NCBI RefSeq assembly: GCF_008000935.1 | Contig: NZ_CP042831.1 | Location: forward strand, 310,001 to 374,000 | Source of the DNA: Flavobacterium alkalisoli | GTDB taxonomy: Bacteria; Bacteroidota; Bacteroidia; Flavobacteriales; Flavobacteriaceae | Length of the DNA stretch: 64,000 nt | Reading direction: 5' to 3' | In this document: piece after piece, positions 1 through 9,456 of the stretch | Layout of the letters: every line of letters starts with the position of its first letter | How positions within the stretch are numbered: the stretch's first letter is position 1 | Notes under the pieces: model-generated | Databases searched by the model: none | Told to the model about the DNA's origin: nothing | The model's input: only the letters and a program-made list of their open reading frames with translations | Position numbers and translations under genes: made by a program

Positions 1-870
1 ATGCGAGGCTGGGGTAGTGATGTTAAGGTCGGAAACAATATGGTCATAGGCATAACCCAGCCTAAGGTTAGGGGTAATCCTGTAGTTGACCATACCACCA
101 AAAGAGTCATCAAGCCTGTAGGTGGCCCCGATCTCAAAGCGCTCAAAGAACAGCGCATTCAGTGAACCGTCTATAGAAGGCGATACGTTGAAGGCTGATT
201 TTAACATGAAAGAGGGTTTTAGCTTTACGTTATCCGATAACTGGAATACGTAACCCCCCGTTAGGAAGTAGTGCTGAACTTCCGATCCGAACTGAAGGTC
301 AGTTCCGCTTTGGGTAAGGTCAAGGTGCTTGCTCTTAAGCATGTTCGGTACCGAGAAGGCCACATAGTACTTCTGGGTGTAGTAGAAGAATCCTGCACCT
401 ATGTTGAAATAGGTGTTGTTAACGTTCTCACTGAAGGCAGGGTCGCCCGGCGCCGGTACATATCCGTTACCGATGTCACTGTATAGCCCCACATCGTGGA
501 ACGTTGCTCCGGCCTTAAGGCCAAGGGCAAGGCGGTGCTCTCCACCTAAGTTAAGGGTGTAGGAGAAGTCCGCATAGGTGTTGGTCTCCTTTACAGGACC
601 AATCTGGTCGTTGATTACAGATAGGCCCAATCCCACATTCTTACCAACAGGACTGCTGCCCGAGAAGGTTGCCGTGGTTGGGGAATCCTGGATGTCAACC
701 CACTGTTTGCGGTACAATAACCCAAAGGACAAATTCTCCTTCGAGCCCGCATAGGCAGGGTTGATCACGTTCATGTTATACATGTACTGCGTATAGTGCG
801 GGTCCTGCTGTGCAGAAACATCAGCAAGGCCACACAATGCCACCAAAGCGGCAAGGTATATTTTTCTCAT
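1..870 (-). CDS. PorP/SprF family type IX secretion outer-membrane protein (3' end cut by window edge)
   Basis: About 290 codons are open from an ATG at 870 down to the window edge. The protein starts with a signal peptide (MRKIYLAALVALCGLADVSA) followed by QQDPHYTQYMYNMNVINPAYAG, spelled here only in part: the 'DPHYTQYMYN...NPAYAG' opening is the PorP/SprF family hallmark. The rest has alternating beta-barrel strands, and the last visible residues (LGYAYDHIVSDL) match the usual C-terminal end, so only about 10-25 residues should be missing. PorP/SprF proteins sit in the outer membrane and are needed for export or anchoring of particular T9SS substrates; SprF serves SprB in F. johnsoniae. The gene lies 88 bp downstream of a giant type B T9SS substrate on the same strand, which suggests this is its dedicated partner. 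Confidence 0.9.
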   Translation of the reverse strand, partial: MRKIYLAALVALCGLADVSAQQDPHYTQYMYNMNVINPAYAGSKENLSFGLLYRKQWVDIQDSPTTATFSGSSPVGKNVGLGLSVINDQIGPVKETNTYADFSYTLNLGGEHRLALGLKAGATFHDVGLYSDIGNGYVPAPGDPAFSENVNNTYFNIGAGFFYYTQKYYVAFSVPNMLKSKHLDLTQSGTDLQFGSEVQHYFLTGGYVFQLSDNVKLKPSFMLKSAFNVSPSIDGSLNALFFERFEIGATYRLDDSFGGMVNYRITPNLRLGYAYDHIVSDLNITTPASH

Positions 871-958
871 GTGTGTGTTTTCTTTTTGTTAGGCAAAGGA
901 AGGACCAGGAGCCCTTTAAAAAAGGGTTCCTGAGTCTTAAATTCCTTATATTAGTTTA

Positions 959-3900
959 TTAGTTTACCTCACGGTTAATGTAAACCCAACCTGTTCTATT
1001 ATCGCCATTAGCACGCTCCATAGAATAGAAGTATGTTCCTGTAGGAAGTTCTTTTCCGTGTTTATCAAGTCCATACCACTCGTTAGTATAATCGGTTTTA
1101 CTATAAACCTCCTGACCATAACGGTTAAAGATGCTTAGTTTAGAAACGTTGAATCCTGTAAGATCAAATGCATCGTTCATATCATCATTATTTGGCGAGA
1201 TACCACGAGGAATTAGACAGTTAGGATTTTCAACTTCAAACTCACCTAAGAAAGGACAACTTTCTTCATACTCTGAAGGAATTACAGTAACCTGATAAAC
1301 ACCGGCCATTGTTGCAACAACAGACGAATCAGATGAAACAGGAGCACCGTTAGCATCTGTCCATTCAAATGTTACGTTACCTTCATTATACATTTCGTCA
1401 AGGAAGTTAACCTGTAGTACAAACTCATTATTTATACAGTCTCCGGTAACCTCAAATTCAGGAGCCGGAACAACAGTTACAGTAAAGCTGTTTTCATCTG
1501 AACAGTCACCAAAATCAGCTGCTGTGCTTGCATAAATATAAATAGTCTGACCAATAGCTATTTCAGTACCTACTGCAAGCATTTCGCCTGTAGCTCCAGG
1601 ACCTGTATAATAAGCATTGTTATCGCTAAGTGCCGGTAAGGTATATGCCCCACATGAAGTAAAGTCTTCCATTACATCTGCAACCGGCATAGGTACAACT
1701 GTTACCTCAATAGCCTCTGTATTAACACATCCGTTATTGTTTACGGTAACCTCATAGATACCACCTTCTGTAGCTATAATGCTCGCTCCTGAATCAGGAA
1801 GCCCTTCACCATCTAGTGTCCAGCTAAATTCAACATCAGCAGGATCAAAATCAATAGGAGTTACTGTTATAGTACCTGAAGCACCTTCACAAATTGAGAA
1901 ACTGTCAGTTACTGTAAACGTTGGTGGATTATCTTCAACAACAACATTAAACGGTTTTACAGCAACACATCCGGTAACAAGACCTTCAACTCTTGCAAAT
2001 AATGGCTGACCGAACTGAACAGTGTTTGTAAACATCATATCTACAGCATTAGTTTGAGCCATAGCATCCTCTTCAGTAAGGTAATATGTAACTTGATAAT
2101 CTGCAGCATTGAAACCTGCCAGGATTACTGCATCATTTTGAGATAAATCAAAAGTATCGAATCCTGAACTGTCACAAGCAAACAAATCTACAGCATCATT
2201 AACTGAAGGGAAATACTCAATTAGTACAGAGTCATTACCTATACAGGTTGACGATAAGTATGTAGCACTAATAGTATAAGTACCTGGTTCTGTAACAACA
2301 ACTGTAGAACCTGTTCCTTCAAGCTCTGTAACTACACCATTCGCATCAGTATGAGTCCAGGTTATTTCATAATCATCAGGATTTATGTTAGAATCTAACA
2401 CATACTCTCCACCCTCACATAATGCAGTACCATTCTCAACAATTAAGTCATCTCCAAGATTAATCTGACCAATATCAAATGGACCAATAAATACCGCTGA
2501 ATCCATCGCCGTATCATTTCTGTCTGCAATAACCAGCTTAATGTGATATGTATTACCCATTACAACATCTGCCTGAGCAGCCATTTGTACTGTATTACCA
2601 TTATAATTAATAGCAGCAGACATGTCTCCTAAGTCATAATAAGCATCAAAATACTCTTCGTTAGCAGAACCACAGAAATCATTATATAGTGAATTTCTAA
2701 TAGTCACAACTGAAACCGGTATATCCGTTCCAGGTATAACAGCTAAATTTTCAGTTTCTCCACCATCTGTAATATCCGTTAGGAAGAATGCAAATGCATC
2801 AGAGAAATCACACTGATATATTCCATACTCTTCAGAAGCAAAAACAAACGGGAAGCTGATATGGTTTGTAAGAGGAACGAAATCAAATTCCAACACAGTA
2901 GCATCATTATAGATGTTTAAGTTTGGATCAATTCCTGATTCTGTAATATAATTTAATAAATCATCATCACCAGGCCAGAAACCTTCACTTAATGTATTGG
3001 TATTAGGTCCCGGAGCACTCATTGCATTACCTGTTGCCAGGATTACACCTTTTTGCATTGGGAAAGCCGACATACCCTTTTCAAACATGGCAATACCGTT
3101 TTGACCACCCCAATCATTTGAAGTACCAGTAGACCATGTAATATTACTTACCGAAGCACACTCTGAAGTGATTAGTACTTCAGTTACAAGTTCTTCTACA
3201 GAATAAGTTGTATTATCTGCCACAATTGAAGCAGGAGTTACCACACATAAATCAAAAGAAGTTGGTGCTGCCGGATTATCTAACCAATCAGCAAATACCT
3301 GAATATAATATGTTTCTCCCGGAGTAAGACCAGATATAGTTGTTGCTGTATCCCAATTACAATAGATATCTGTTAATGAAGCACAGTCAGCTCCTTCATA
3401 CACACTCATATTAAAGAAACCACCATTCATATTAGTAAGTGATACTGAATGTGTAGCTTCAGTTGCAACAAATGAATACCAAACATCATATGTTGGAGCC
3501 TGCCAGTTACAGCTAGCCATTTGTCCTGAAGAAGTAGCACCTGTTAGTGTTCCTGAAGTTATCTCATCACAATCAATACCCGGATTTACAGGTACAGAAA
3601 CTGCTCCATCACAAAAATCGTTCGAAATAGCTGTTGTAAATACATAAGGCCCTGACCATGTACTATAGCCATCTTCCTCTCCACAATTAGCTCTTACATA
3701 GAATACATATGGAGTACCAGAAGTAAGTCCATCTGCTAAATAAGGATTATCATTTGTAACTTCTCCCGGTTCTGTTGGTGCCGGAGATCCGTATGGTAAA
3801 ACCCAAATCTCCCAAGTATCTGCAGAACCCATTTCATCCCAACCCAACAAAGCCGAATTAAGCTGTAGGTCTGTAGCTGTTAAGTTTTGCGGTTTAGGGC

Positions 3901-6373
3901 ATGGTGGCGGATCACATGATACCGGACCAGCAATAACAACAGTTCCCTGTGTTTGTGTACCCGGCTCCATTGTATAAACATCCTCTGCAAAAGGACTATA
4001 TATTACAAGACCTTTATCATCAGGAGTCCATCCTCCTTCATTCCAGAATACCTCAATATCTACATCCGGACATAATGGTATTTGTACTGTATCTGAAAAA
4101 CCCCAGAAATCAGGAGCAAGAGTAGCTATAGGAACACCTCCCTGAGATATTAGCATTGTATTTTGTTCCCAACCCCAGCCTCCTTGGCTGGTCATTTCAA
4201 ATGTGAATAAACATTTTTCAGATTCATCACATACTTCAGTATTAAATGCATAAGGACCTGCCCAGGCACTGTTTTCAGTATCTGAACAAACGTATCTTAC
4301 ATAATACTCATAGTTTGTTGCCGGCTCTAAACCATCAGCAGTTACAGGGTTAGTATCTGTAGGTTCACCATCTGTAGCATCTGTAGGAGCAGGCTCACCA
4401 GCCTCAACGATATAGTATTCCCACTGACCTGGATCTGTACCTAACCAACTTAGGTCAGCCGTAGTCATAGTTTCATTAGAAGTAGTAAGGCTTGTAGGAG
4501 GTATACAAAGTGGATTATCACAATCTACCATACCAGAATAAAGTAGTGTTCCTGATGAACCTGTACCTATTGGTTTTTCATACATAACCTGATTAAACGA
4601 GTTTGTTATTGAAACACCAACCTGGTTACTCCATCCACCTGCATTCCAGAATAGATCTACAGGGATACCGTTACATACCTGAACTTCAACTTCCACAGGC
4701 CCTGTACCATCTTCCCAAGTAAAATCTGGTCCAAGTACAGCAAGCACAACTCCATTTTGAGAAACGTTCATGGTATTATCATCAAAACCTCCCCACTGAG
4801 AAGTTAATGTAAATGTTAGTGTACACTGATCTGCAACTTCACAAACCATTGTATTAAAGTAGTATGGTCCTGCCCAGGCACTAAAAGTACCATCACCACA
4901 GTCTGCCCTTACATAATATTCATAAGGAGTAGCCTGAGTTAAATCATCTACTGTAAAGTTTGTATTACTGTCTGCGGTTTCACCTGCACCAGTTGGCACA
5001 CCAGAACCCGGAGCCTGAACTACATACTCCCATGAAGTAGCGCCACTTGGATTTGTCCATGATAAATCTGCAGTAGTAAGACCAATACTTGTTGTTGGTA
5101 ACCCTACAGGTTTTTCACAGTGAACTTCCTGAATTACTAATGTATAAGGAGTTGCCTGAGGCCATGGACCCCAACTTGAAATAACAAAGTAATAAGTAGT
5201 ACCTGCAGTAACAGGGAAAAGAGGAATTTCTACAGGCGTCTCATCCCAAGGGAATATACCGCCATCAAGACAGTTAACACCTATATCATCACATGAATCA
5301 TAGATAAATATAGCAGCATCAGATACTGCATCATAAAATTCTACACTAATAGTACCATCAGCAGCTGCCGTGTAAGAATAAACAACGTCATCTCCGTTAA
5401 GATACTCCTGCCATTCCCAATCTACACAGGTTAAACCGGGAGTACCACTATAATCATCTCCATAGTTTGATGTATTATCAGTGGTTGAAAAAGGAAGTGC
5501 GGTAATTTCTAATGGAGCATTACATGTATCTCCTAAGCCTACCGTACTAAAATAGTAAGGACCAGCCCATTCACTTTCGTTTACACCTTCTTCACAAACA
5601 GCTTTTACAAAAAATTTGTAATCTGTATCTTCAAGAAGTGCAGGATCATATTCTGCCGTACCTGTAACAGTAACACCAGAGCCTGTAGATGGCTCAGAAA
5701 CCGGAAGAACTTCAACCTCCCACTGTGTAGCACCAGCTGCATCCCATGTTAAATGAGCTGTATCTAATGTTGCATTCTCAGCTAAAAGGTTTTCCGGTGC
5801 AATACACTGCTCTGATACCGAAACATTATCAATTAACCAACGGTCACCATCGTCACCCACCAAAACGAAAGCAAGACGTACAGTTGTACCCGCCGTCAAA
5901 CCATCTAAAGGAAGTATTATCTCCATATACTCCGTTTGTGTAGGGTTAATATCACCTTCTTCCCACTCCATTACCTGAGTATAAGCAGCTAAATCAGAAG
6001 CATCAGGATCAGTCGTCACCATTATACGGTAAAGACTACCCTGATCTCCAGGTATACCTAAACGGGAGAAAAATCGTAACTGAGGATTTGCAGGAACTGT
6101 AAATTCCGGAGTTACCAACCAGTCCTGAGGAGCTGGGTTTGTATCAGGAACGTTTTCTTTATCCACCACGGCAGAATAAGTTCCATCATAAGCAGGGAAC
6201 GGAAGCGCAATCCCACCTGGCGATTGGACCCAGGTTTTAAGCATACCTGATCCGTTGTTGTAGACCGCCCATCCAGTAGGGGGCCATGTACCTTCAAACC
6301 CTTCCTGTGCAAGCTGCGAATATCCGCAAAATGCACTAAAGAGCATGAAAAGTAATAGGGTAATTCTTTTCAT
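959..6373 (-). CDS. Giant secreted adhesin-like protein with type B T9SS sorting domain
   Basis: 1804 residues. Signal peptide MKRITLLLFMLFSAFCGYSQ. Visible order: a cleaved-adhesin/choice-of-anchor J-like jelly roll (about 25-185); several fibronectin type III-like modules, each ending in a 'WAGPY.F.T' motif, interleaved with domains carrying paired cysteines; a choice-of-anchor L-like domain (about 1130-1310, with 'FVFASEEYG'); Ig-like or PKD-like segments; and a C-terminal gliding-motility-associated (CHU_C, type B) domain with 'PRGISPNNDDMND' and 'IFNRYGQEVY'. Such proteins are exported across the outer membrane by T9SS and attached to or released from the surface. Type B substrates generally need a PorP/SprF-like partner, and one is encoded just downstream. 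The ligand is unknown. The start fits the signal peptide. Confidence 0.93.
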   Translation of the reverse strand: MKRITLLLFMLFSAFCGYSQLAQEGFEGTWPPTGWAVYNNGSGMLKTWVQSPGGIALPFPAYDGTYSAVVDKENVPDTNPAPQDWLVTPEFTVPANPQLRFFSRLGIPGDQGSLYRIMVTTDPDASDLAAYTQVMEWEEGDINPTQTEYMEIILPLDGLTAGTTVRLAFVLVGDDGDRWLIDNVSVSEQCIAPENLLAENATLDTAHLTWDAAGATQWEVEVLPVSEPSTGSGVTVTGTAEYDPALLEDTDYKFFVKAVCEEGVNESEWAGPYYFSTVGLGDTCNAPLEITALPFSTTDNTSNYGDDYSGTPGLTCVDWEWQEYLNGDDVVYSYTAAADGTISVEFYDAVSDAAIFIYDSCDDIGVNCLDGGIFPWDETPVEIPLFPVTAGTTYYFVISSWGPWPQATPYTLVIQEVHCEKPVGLPTTSIGLTTADLSWTNPSGATSWEYVVQAPGSGVPTGAGETADSNTNFTVDDLTQATPYEYYVRADCGDGTFSAWAGPYYFNTMVCEVADQCTLTFTLTSQWGGFDDNTMNVSQNGVVLAVLGPDFTWEDGTGPVEVEVQVCNGIPVDLFWNAGGWSNQVGVSITNSFNQVMYEKPIGTGSSGTLLYSGMVDCDNPLCIPPTSLTTSNETMTTADLSWLGTDPGQWEYYIVEAGEPAPTDATDGEPTDTNPVTADGLEPATNYEYYVRYVCSDTENSAWAGPYAFNTEVCDESEKCLFTFEMTSQGGWGWEQNTMLISQGGVPIATLAPDFWGFSDTVQIPLCPDVDIEVFWNEGGWTPDDKGLVIYSPFAEDVYTMEPGTQTQGTVVIAGPVSCDPPPCPKPQNLTATDLQLNSALLGWDEMGSADTWEIWVLPYGSPAPTEPGEVTNDNPYLADGLTSGTPYVFYVRANCGEEDGYSTWSGPYVFTTAISNDFCDGAVSVPVNPGIDCDEITSGTLTGATSSGQMASCNWQAPTYDVWYSFVATEATHSVSLTNMNGGFFNMSVYEGADCASLTDIYCNWDTATTISGLTPGETYYIQVFADWLDNPAAPTSFDLCVVTPASIVADNTTYSVEELVTEVLITSECASVSNITWSTGTSNDWGGQNGIAMFEKGMSAFPMQKGVILATGNAMSAPGPNTNTLSEGFWPGDDDLLNYITESGIDPNLNIYNDATVLEFDFVPLTNHISFPFVFASEEYGIYQCDFSDAFAFFLTDITDGGETENLAVIPGTDIPVSVVTIRNSLYNDFCGSANEEYFDAYYDLGDMSAAINYNGNTVQMAAQADVVMGNTYHIKLVIADRNDTAMDSAVFIGPFDIGQINLGDDLIVENGTALCEGGEYVLDSNINPDDYEITWTHTDANGVVTELEGTGSTVVVTEPGTYTISATYLSSTCIGNDSVLIEYFPSVNDAVDLFACDSSGFDTFDLSQNDAVILAGFNAADYQVTYYLTEEDAMAQTNAVDMMFTNTVQFGQPLFARVEGLVTGCVAVKPFNVVVEDNPPTFTVTDSFSICEGASGTITVTPIDFDPADVEFSWTLDGEGLPDSGASIIATEGGIYEVTVNNNGCVNTEAIEVTVVPMPVADVMEDFTSCGAYTLPALSDNNAYYTGPGATGEMLAVGTEIAIGQTIYIYASTAADFGDCSDENSFTVTVVPAPEFEVTGDCINNEFVLQVNFLDEMYNEGNVTFEWTDANGAPVSSDSSVVATMAGVYQVTVIPSEYEESCPFLGEFEVENPNCLIPRGISPNNDDMNDAFDLTGFNVSKLSIFNRYGQEVYSKTDYTNEWYGLDKHGKELPTGTYFYSMERANGDNRTGWVYINREVN

Positions 6374-6749
6374 ATTAAATATTTTAGCAGTTTGTTTAAC
6401 ATTTCGAAAATACTAAAAATATGAATCAGAAAAACTTAACGTTATTTATATTTTAATTTTTTTGTTAAAAAAAACAAAATTACATCCGTATGTTATATTT
6501 TTAATACAAGCTTAAAATTCAAAACAATCAATATACATTATTCTTAAAAGCTAGGTTTTTTTTACACTTTAACTAAAAATAAAACAATACACACTTATCA
6601 TTATGGCTTTTTAAGTATTAAATAATATTTAAAATATCATGAACATAGACCTAATTAATTACATTATTCATGATTTTTGATAGTTAAAGAAAGAATTAAT
6701 CAAGGAAAGAAAAATCCTGCAATAAAAGCTTATTAATGCAAGACAACAT
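6374..6749. other. AT-rich intergenic region without a gene
   Basis: This stretch lies between the start of the giant T9SS protein and the tRNA-Arg terminator. It is very AT-rich with many short A and T runs and stop codons in all frames. It should hold the promoter of the minus-strand giant gene, but I find no good TAnnTTTG box: the nearest candidate is TATTTTCG close to the gene. No RNA gene or repeat is evident. Confidence 0.5.
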
Positions 6750-6791
6750 AAAAAAAGCGCTATAAGTAAAGTTTACTTATGGCGCTTTTTC
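6750..6791 (-). terminator. Rho-independent terminator after tRNA-Arg
   Basis: An inverted repeat (AGCGC-TATAAGTAAA pairing with TTTACTTAT-GGCGCT) gives a long stem with a very short loop. It is flanked by an A-run on the plus strand, which is a U-tract on the minus strand. It lies immediately 3' of the minus-strand tRNA-Arg. A shorter T-run on the other side could allow some bidirectional activity. Confidence 0.85.
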
Positions 6792-6792
6792 G

Positions 6793-6866
6793 TGACCGCG
6801 GAGGGGTTCGAACCCCCAACCCTCAGAGCCGAAATCTGATATTCTATCCAGTTGAACTACGCGGCC
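6793..6866 (-). tRNA. tRNA-Arg (anticodon TCG)
   Basis: Read on the minus strand the sequence folds as a full cloverleaf. The acceptor stem is GGCCGCG with CGCGGTC (one G-T pair) and discriminator A. The anticodon stem is TCAGA/TCTGA with loop TTTCGGC, giving anticodon TCG (reads CGA). The T-arm contains GGTTCGAACCC-type sequence. CCA is not encoded. It lies 48 bp downstream of yqeY and may be cotranscribed with it, since I see no clear TAnnTTTG box directly upstream. Confidence 0.96.
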
Positions 6867-6877
6867 TCTTAAAGTTC

Positions 6878-6899
6878 ATCAGATTTTCTAAAATCTGAT
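6878..6899. repeat. Perfect inverted repeat between yqeY and tRNA-Arg
   Basis: ATCAGATTTT-ct-AAAATCTGAT, 10-bp arms with a 2-nt centre. It lies between the yqeY stop and the tRNA 5' end. It is not followed by a U-tract in either direction, so it is not a standard terminator. Its AAATCTGATA half is repeated exactly inside the tRNA anticodon arm at 6832-6841. It could be an RNA processing hairpin in a yqeY-tRNA cotranscript. Confidence 0.6.
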
Positions 6900-6914
6900 A
6901 AACTCTAATTATTT

Positions 6915-7364
6915 TTATGCTAAAAGTCTTTTAACTACTGCAGAGATTGTTTTACCATCTGCACTACCGGCAAGCTCTTTTGAAGCAACACCCATGGTTT
7001 TACCCATATCACCCATACCGGAGAAACCGTTAGCCTCAATTATCTGCTTAACTTTAGCTTCCACCTCTTCTTCGCTTAACTGAGCAGGAAGGAATTTCTC
7101 TATAACTGCAGCCTGCTCAATTTCTGGAGCAGCAAGGTCTTCCCTACCCTGTTCTGTATAAATAGCAGCACTGTCTTTTCTTTGCTTAACAAGTTTTTGA
7201 AGCAGCTTTATCTCTTCTTCCTCTGCTAACTCTTCTTTAGCACCACTTTCAGTCTGAGCCAGTAATAATGCCGATTTAACAGCACGTAGCGCCTCAAGGG
7301 TTACTGTATCTTTTGCCTTCATGGCTGTTTTCATGGCGTCCATGATTTGCGTTTGTAAACTCAT
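6915..7364 (-). CDS. GatB/YqeY domain-containing protein
   Basis: 149 residues, the usual length of stand-alone YqeY proteins. It begins MSLQTQIMDAMKTAMKAKD, then 'LEALRAVKSALLLAQTE', and ends with 'GFSGMGDMGKTMGVASKELAGSADG' (given here as family landmarks), all typical of the family. The fold is related to the tail domain of GatB of the amidotransferase, but the stand-alone protein's role is not established; a tRNA-related function is presumed. It follows ftsZ on the same strand, separated by a strong terminator, so it is probably transcribed on its own. A near-consensus -7 box (TATATTCG) precedes it. Confidence 0.9.
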   Translation of the reverse strand: MSLQTQIMDAMKTAMKAKDTVTLEALRAVKSALLLAQTESGAKEELAEEEEIKLLQKLVKQRKDSAAIYTEQGREDLAAPEIEQAAVIEKFLPAQLSEEEVEAKVKQIIEANGFSGMGDMGKTMGVASKELAGSADGKTISAVVKRLLA

Positions 7365-7397
7365 AAGTACAGATTTTTAAAATATGAATGCGAATAT

Positions 7398-7437
7398 AAA
7401 AAAATTAACCCGAAAGTATAAAGCGCTTTCGGGTTAA
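7398..7437 (-). terminator. Rho-independent terminator of the dcw operon
   Basis: TTAACCCGAAAG and CTTTCGGGTTAA form a 12-bp stem around a short loop. On the minus strand it is followed by a run of Ts. It lies 20 bp after the ftsZ stop codon, so it closes the whole division and cell-wall cluster. Confidence 0.9.
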
Positions 7438-7457
7438 AGGATCACATTTGGGTTAGT

Positions 7458-9443
7458 TTAATCTACATTGTCATGCAGGAAAGAATTGTTAGATCGTAAC
7501 TGTAAATCGTCGTTACTGTCTGTTCCTAATGAAAAGCGTGATTTGCTGTTATCAGGCTTAGATGCATTAAGATCTATTCCCATCCTTTTATAAGCAGGCT
7601 CTTTTTCAATTTCATCTATCCTTGAAGAGCTGTTGTGGAATTTATAGTTAAACTCCTTCATTTTTCTTCTGCGCTCTTCTGCCCTTAACCTTAAGGTCTC
7701 ATCTATAGTCATTTCAACCGGAGAGATATCAGCCTGATTTGTTTCAGCCTTAACCGGCTCTTCCGATTTCTTAAACGTAATGTTTAGCTCTTCATCTACC
7801 GGCTCTTCTACCTTGGCAACCGGCTTAGAAGATAAAAGCTCATTTTCTTTTTCAAGATACTCTTCCAACGAATATCTTACAACACCAGTTTCGTTAAGCT
7901 CTGTCATAGGCACAACCTGTACAGCATCCTTAACCTTTATATCTTTAGCCCCTTCATCAAGAGAAAATAATGTTCTTTCTTCTCTTTTTACATTATCAGT
8001 TGTAAGATCAAAAGAAAAACTTATCTGTTCTTCTTTAGGAGCGATAACAAACTCCGGATCTATAACCTCAATTTCTCTAACATCTTTAATTACCGGCTCA
8101 AAAATCTCAGGTTCAAACTTTTTAGGCTCTTCCTTAACCGGAGAAACTATCTCAAAAAACACATCAAGATTGTTTATATAATCAGTAGTAGGGATAAGTC
8201 CGGCTTCTGCCTCAATCTTTGTTTCTGCAACCGGCTGTTGTATCTCCTCTTCTACTTCTTCTTCAAGCGTAAACACAACTTTCTCTTCCTCTACAGGAAT
8301 ATCTGCCTTAACTTCAGGTTTTGGCTCTTCTTTAGCTGGTGAAGCAAAATCAAATGAAGAGATCACTGATTTCTGACTTAAGTCGCTTACCAGTTTTTGC
8401 TCTTCTTCAAGTGCATGGATAATCTTTTTAGGCTCAGTATTAACAATCTCGTTTTGTTGCTCAACATTAAAGCCCGTAGCAATAATTGTAACCGCAATAG
8501 CTTCACCTAAAGTTTCATCTTCACCAACACCCATAATGATATTAGCATTAAATCCTGCTTCCGACTGGATATGGTCGTTAATTTCACCTATCTCATCAAT
8601 AGTAATTTCGTTAGTACCCGAAACGATTAGTAATAATACGTTTTTAGCACCTGTAATCTTATTATCATTAAGAAGTGGTGAATCCAATGCATCAACAATA
8701 GCATCTTTAGCACGGCTTTCGCCTGTTGCCACTGCCGACCCCATTATAGCGGTACCACTGTTTGCCAATACTGTTTTAGCATCCTTAAGGTCAATATTCT
8801 GAGTATAGTGATGTGTAATAACCTCTGCAATACCTCTTGAAGCTGTCGCTAATACTTCGTCAGCTTTAGAGAAACCGGCTTTAAAGCCAAGGTTACCATA
8901 CACTTCCCTTAATTTATTATTATTGATAACGATTAAAGAGTCAACCTGCTTTCTTAACCTTTCCACACCCTGAAGGGCCTGTTCAGAGCGTACTTTACCC
9001 TCAAACTGAAAAGGTATGGTTACAATACCCACAGTAAGCACGTCTCTTTCTTTTGCCAGTTTAGCAATTACAGGAGCAGCACCTGTACCGGTACCACCGC
9101 CCATACCTGCCGTGATAAATACCATCTTGGTATTTGTATCCAGCATTTTTTCGATTTCCTCAATGCTCTCTAAAGCAGACTGTTGTCCAACTTCGGGATT
9201 TGCTCCCGCCCCAAGACCTTCGGTAAGACTAACTCCTAACTGTATCTTGTTTGGCACCGGACTGTTTTGAAGCGCCTGTGAGTCAGTATTACATACTACA
9301 AAATCTACTCCCTTGATTCCCTGCTTAAACATGTGGTTAATAGCGTTGCTACCGCCACCGCCTACACCAATTACCTTGATTACGTTTGATTGGTTTTTTG
9401 GTAAATCAAACGAAATACTTCCAAATTCTTCATTGCTCATCAT
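7458..9443 (-). CDS. ftsZ: Cell division protein FtsZ with long C-terminal extension
   Basis: Tubulin-like GTPase that polymerises into the Z ring. About 661 residues, far longer than the roughly 380 of E. coli. The N-terminal half is a canonical GTPase: 'GVGGGGSNAINHM', the tubulin signature GGGTGTG near residue 115, and the T7-loop 'NIDLKDAKTVL'. After about residue 340 there is a roughly 270-residue linker rich in Glu, Lys, Pro and Val with repeated 'EEP' segments, ending in a conserved-looking tail (SFLHDNVD). Long linkers occur in Flavobacteriia. The gene follows ftsA by about 13 bp. I chose the ATG ATG at 9443/9440 over an in-frame TTG at 9449. Last gene of the dcw operon. Confidence 0.97.
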   Translation of the reverse strand: MMSNEEFGSISFDLPKNQSNVIKVIGVGGGGSNAINHMFKQGIKGVDFVVCNTDSQALQNSPVPNKIQLGVSLTEGLGAGANPEVGQQSALESIEEIEKMLDTNTKMVFITAGMGGGTGTGAAPVIAKLAKERDVLTVGIVTIPFQFEGKVRSEQALQGVERLRKQVDSLIVINNNKLREVYGNLGFKAGFSKADEVLATASRGIAEVITHHYTQNIDLKDAKTVLANSGTAIMGSAVATGESRAKDAIVDALDSPLLNDNKITGAKNVLLLIVSGTNEITIDEIGEINDHIQSEAGFNANIIMGVGEDETLGEAIAVTIIATGFNVEQQNEIVNTEPKKIIHALEEEQKLVSDLSQKSVISSFDFASPAKEEPKPEVKADIPVEEEKVVFTLEEEVEEEIQQPVAETKIEAEAGLIPTTDYINNLDVFFEIVSPVKEEPKKFEPEIFEPVIKDVREIEVIDPEFVIAPKEEQISFSFDLTTDNVKREERTLFSLDEGAKDIKVKDAVQVVPMTELNETGVVRYSLEEYLEKENELLSSKPVAKVEEPVDEELNITFKKSEEPVKAETNQADISPVEMTIDETLRLRAEERRRKMKEFNYKFHNSSSRIDEIEKEPAYKRMGIDLNASKPDNSKSRFSLGTDSNDDLQLRSNNSFLHDNVD

Positions 9444-9456
9444 AATCAATCGGGTT

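Noticed and set aside
959..6373. Internal DNA repeats or a CRISPR-like array in the giant gene
   Set aside because: The repetition is at protein-domain level (fibronectin-like modules) and diverged in DNA; no regular short repeats with spacers.
6793..6900. Integration site of a mobile element at tRNA-Arg
   Set aside because: The duplicated segment is only 10 bp, lies 5' of the tRNA rather than beyond its 3' end, and no integrase or foreign genes are near.
7780..8181. 133-codon plus-strand frame opposite ftsZ
   Set aside because: Ser/Thr-rich complement of the Glu/Lys-rich FtsZ linker; a composition artefact.
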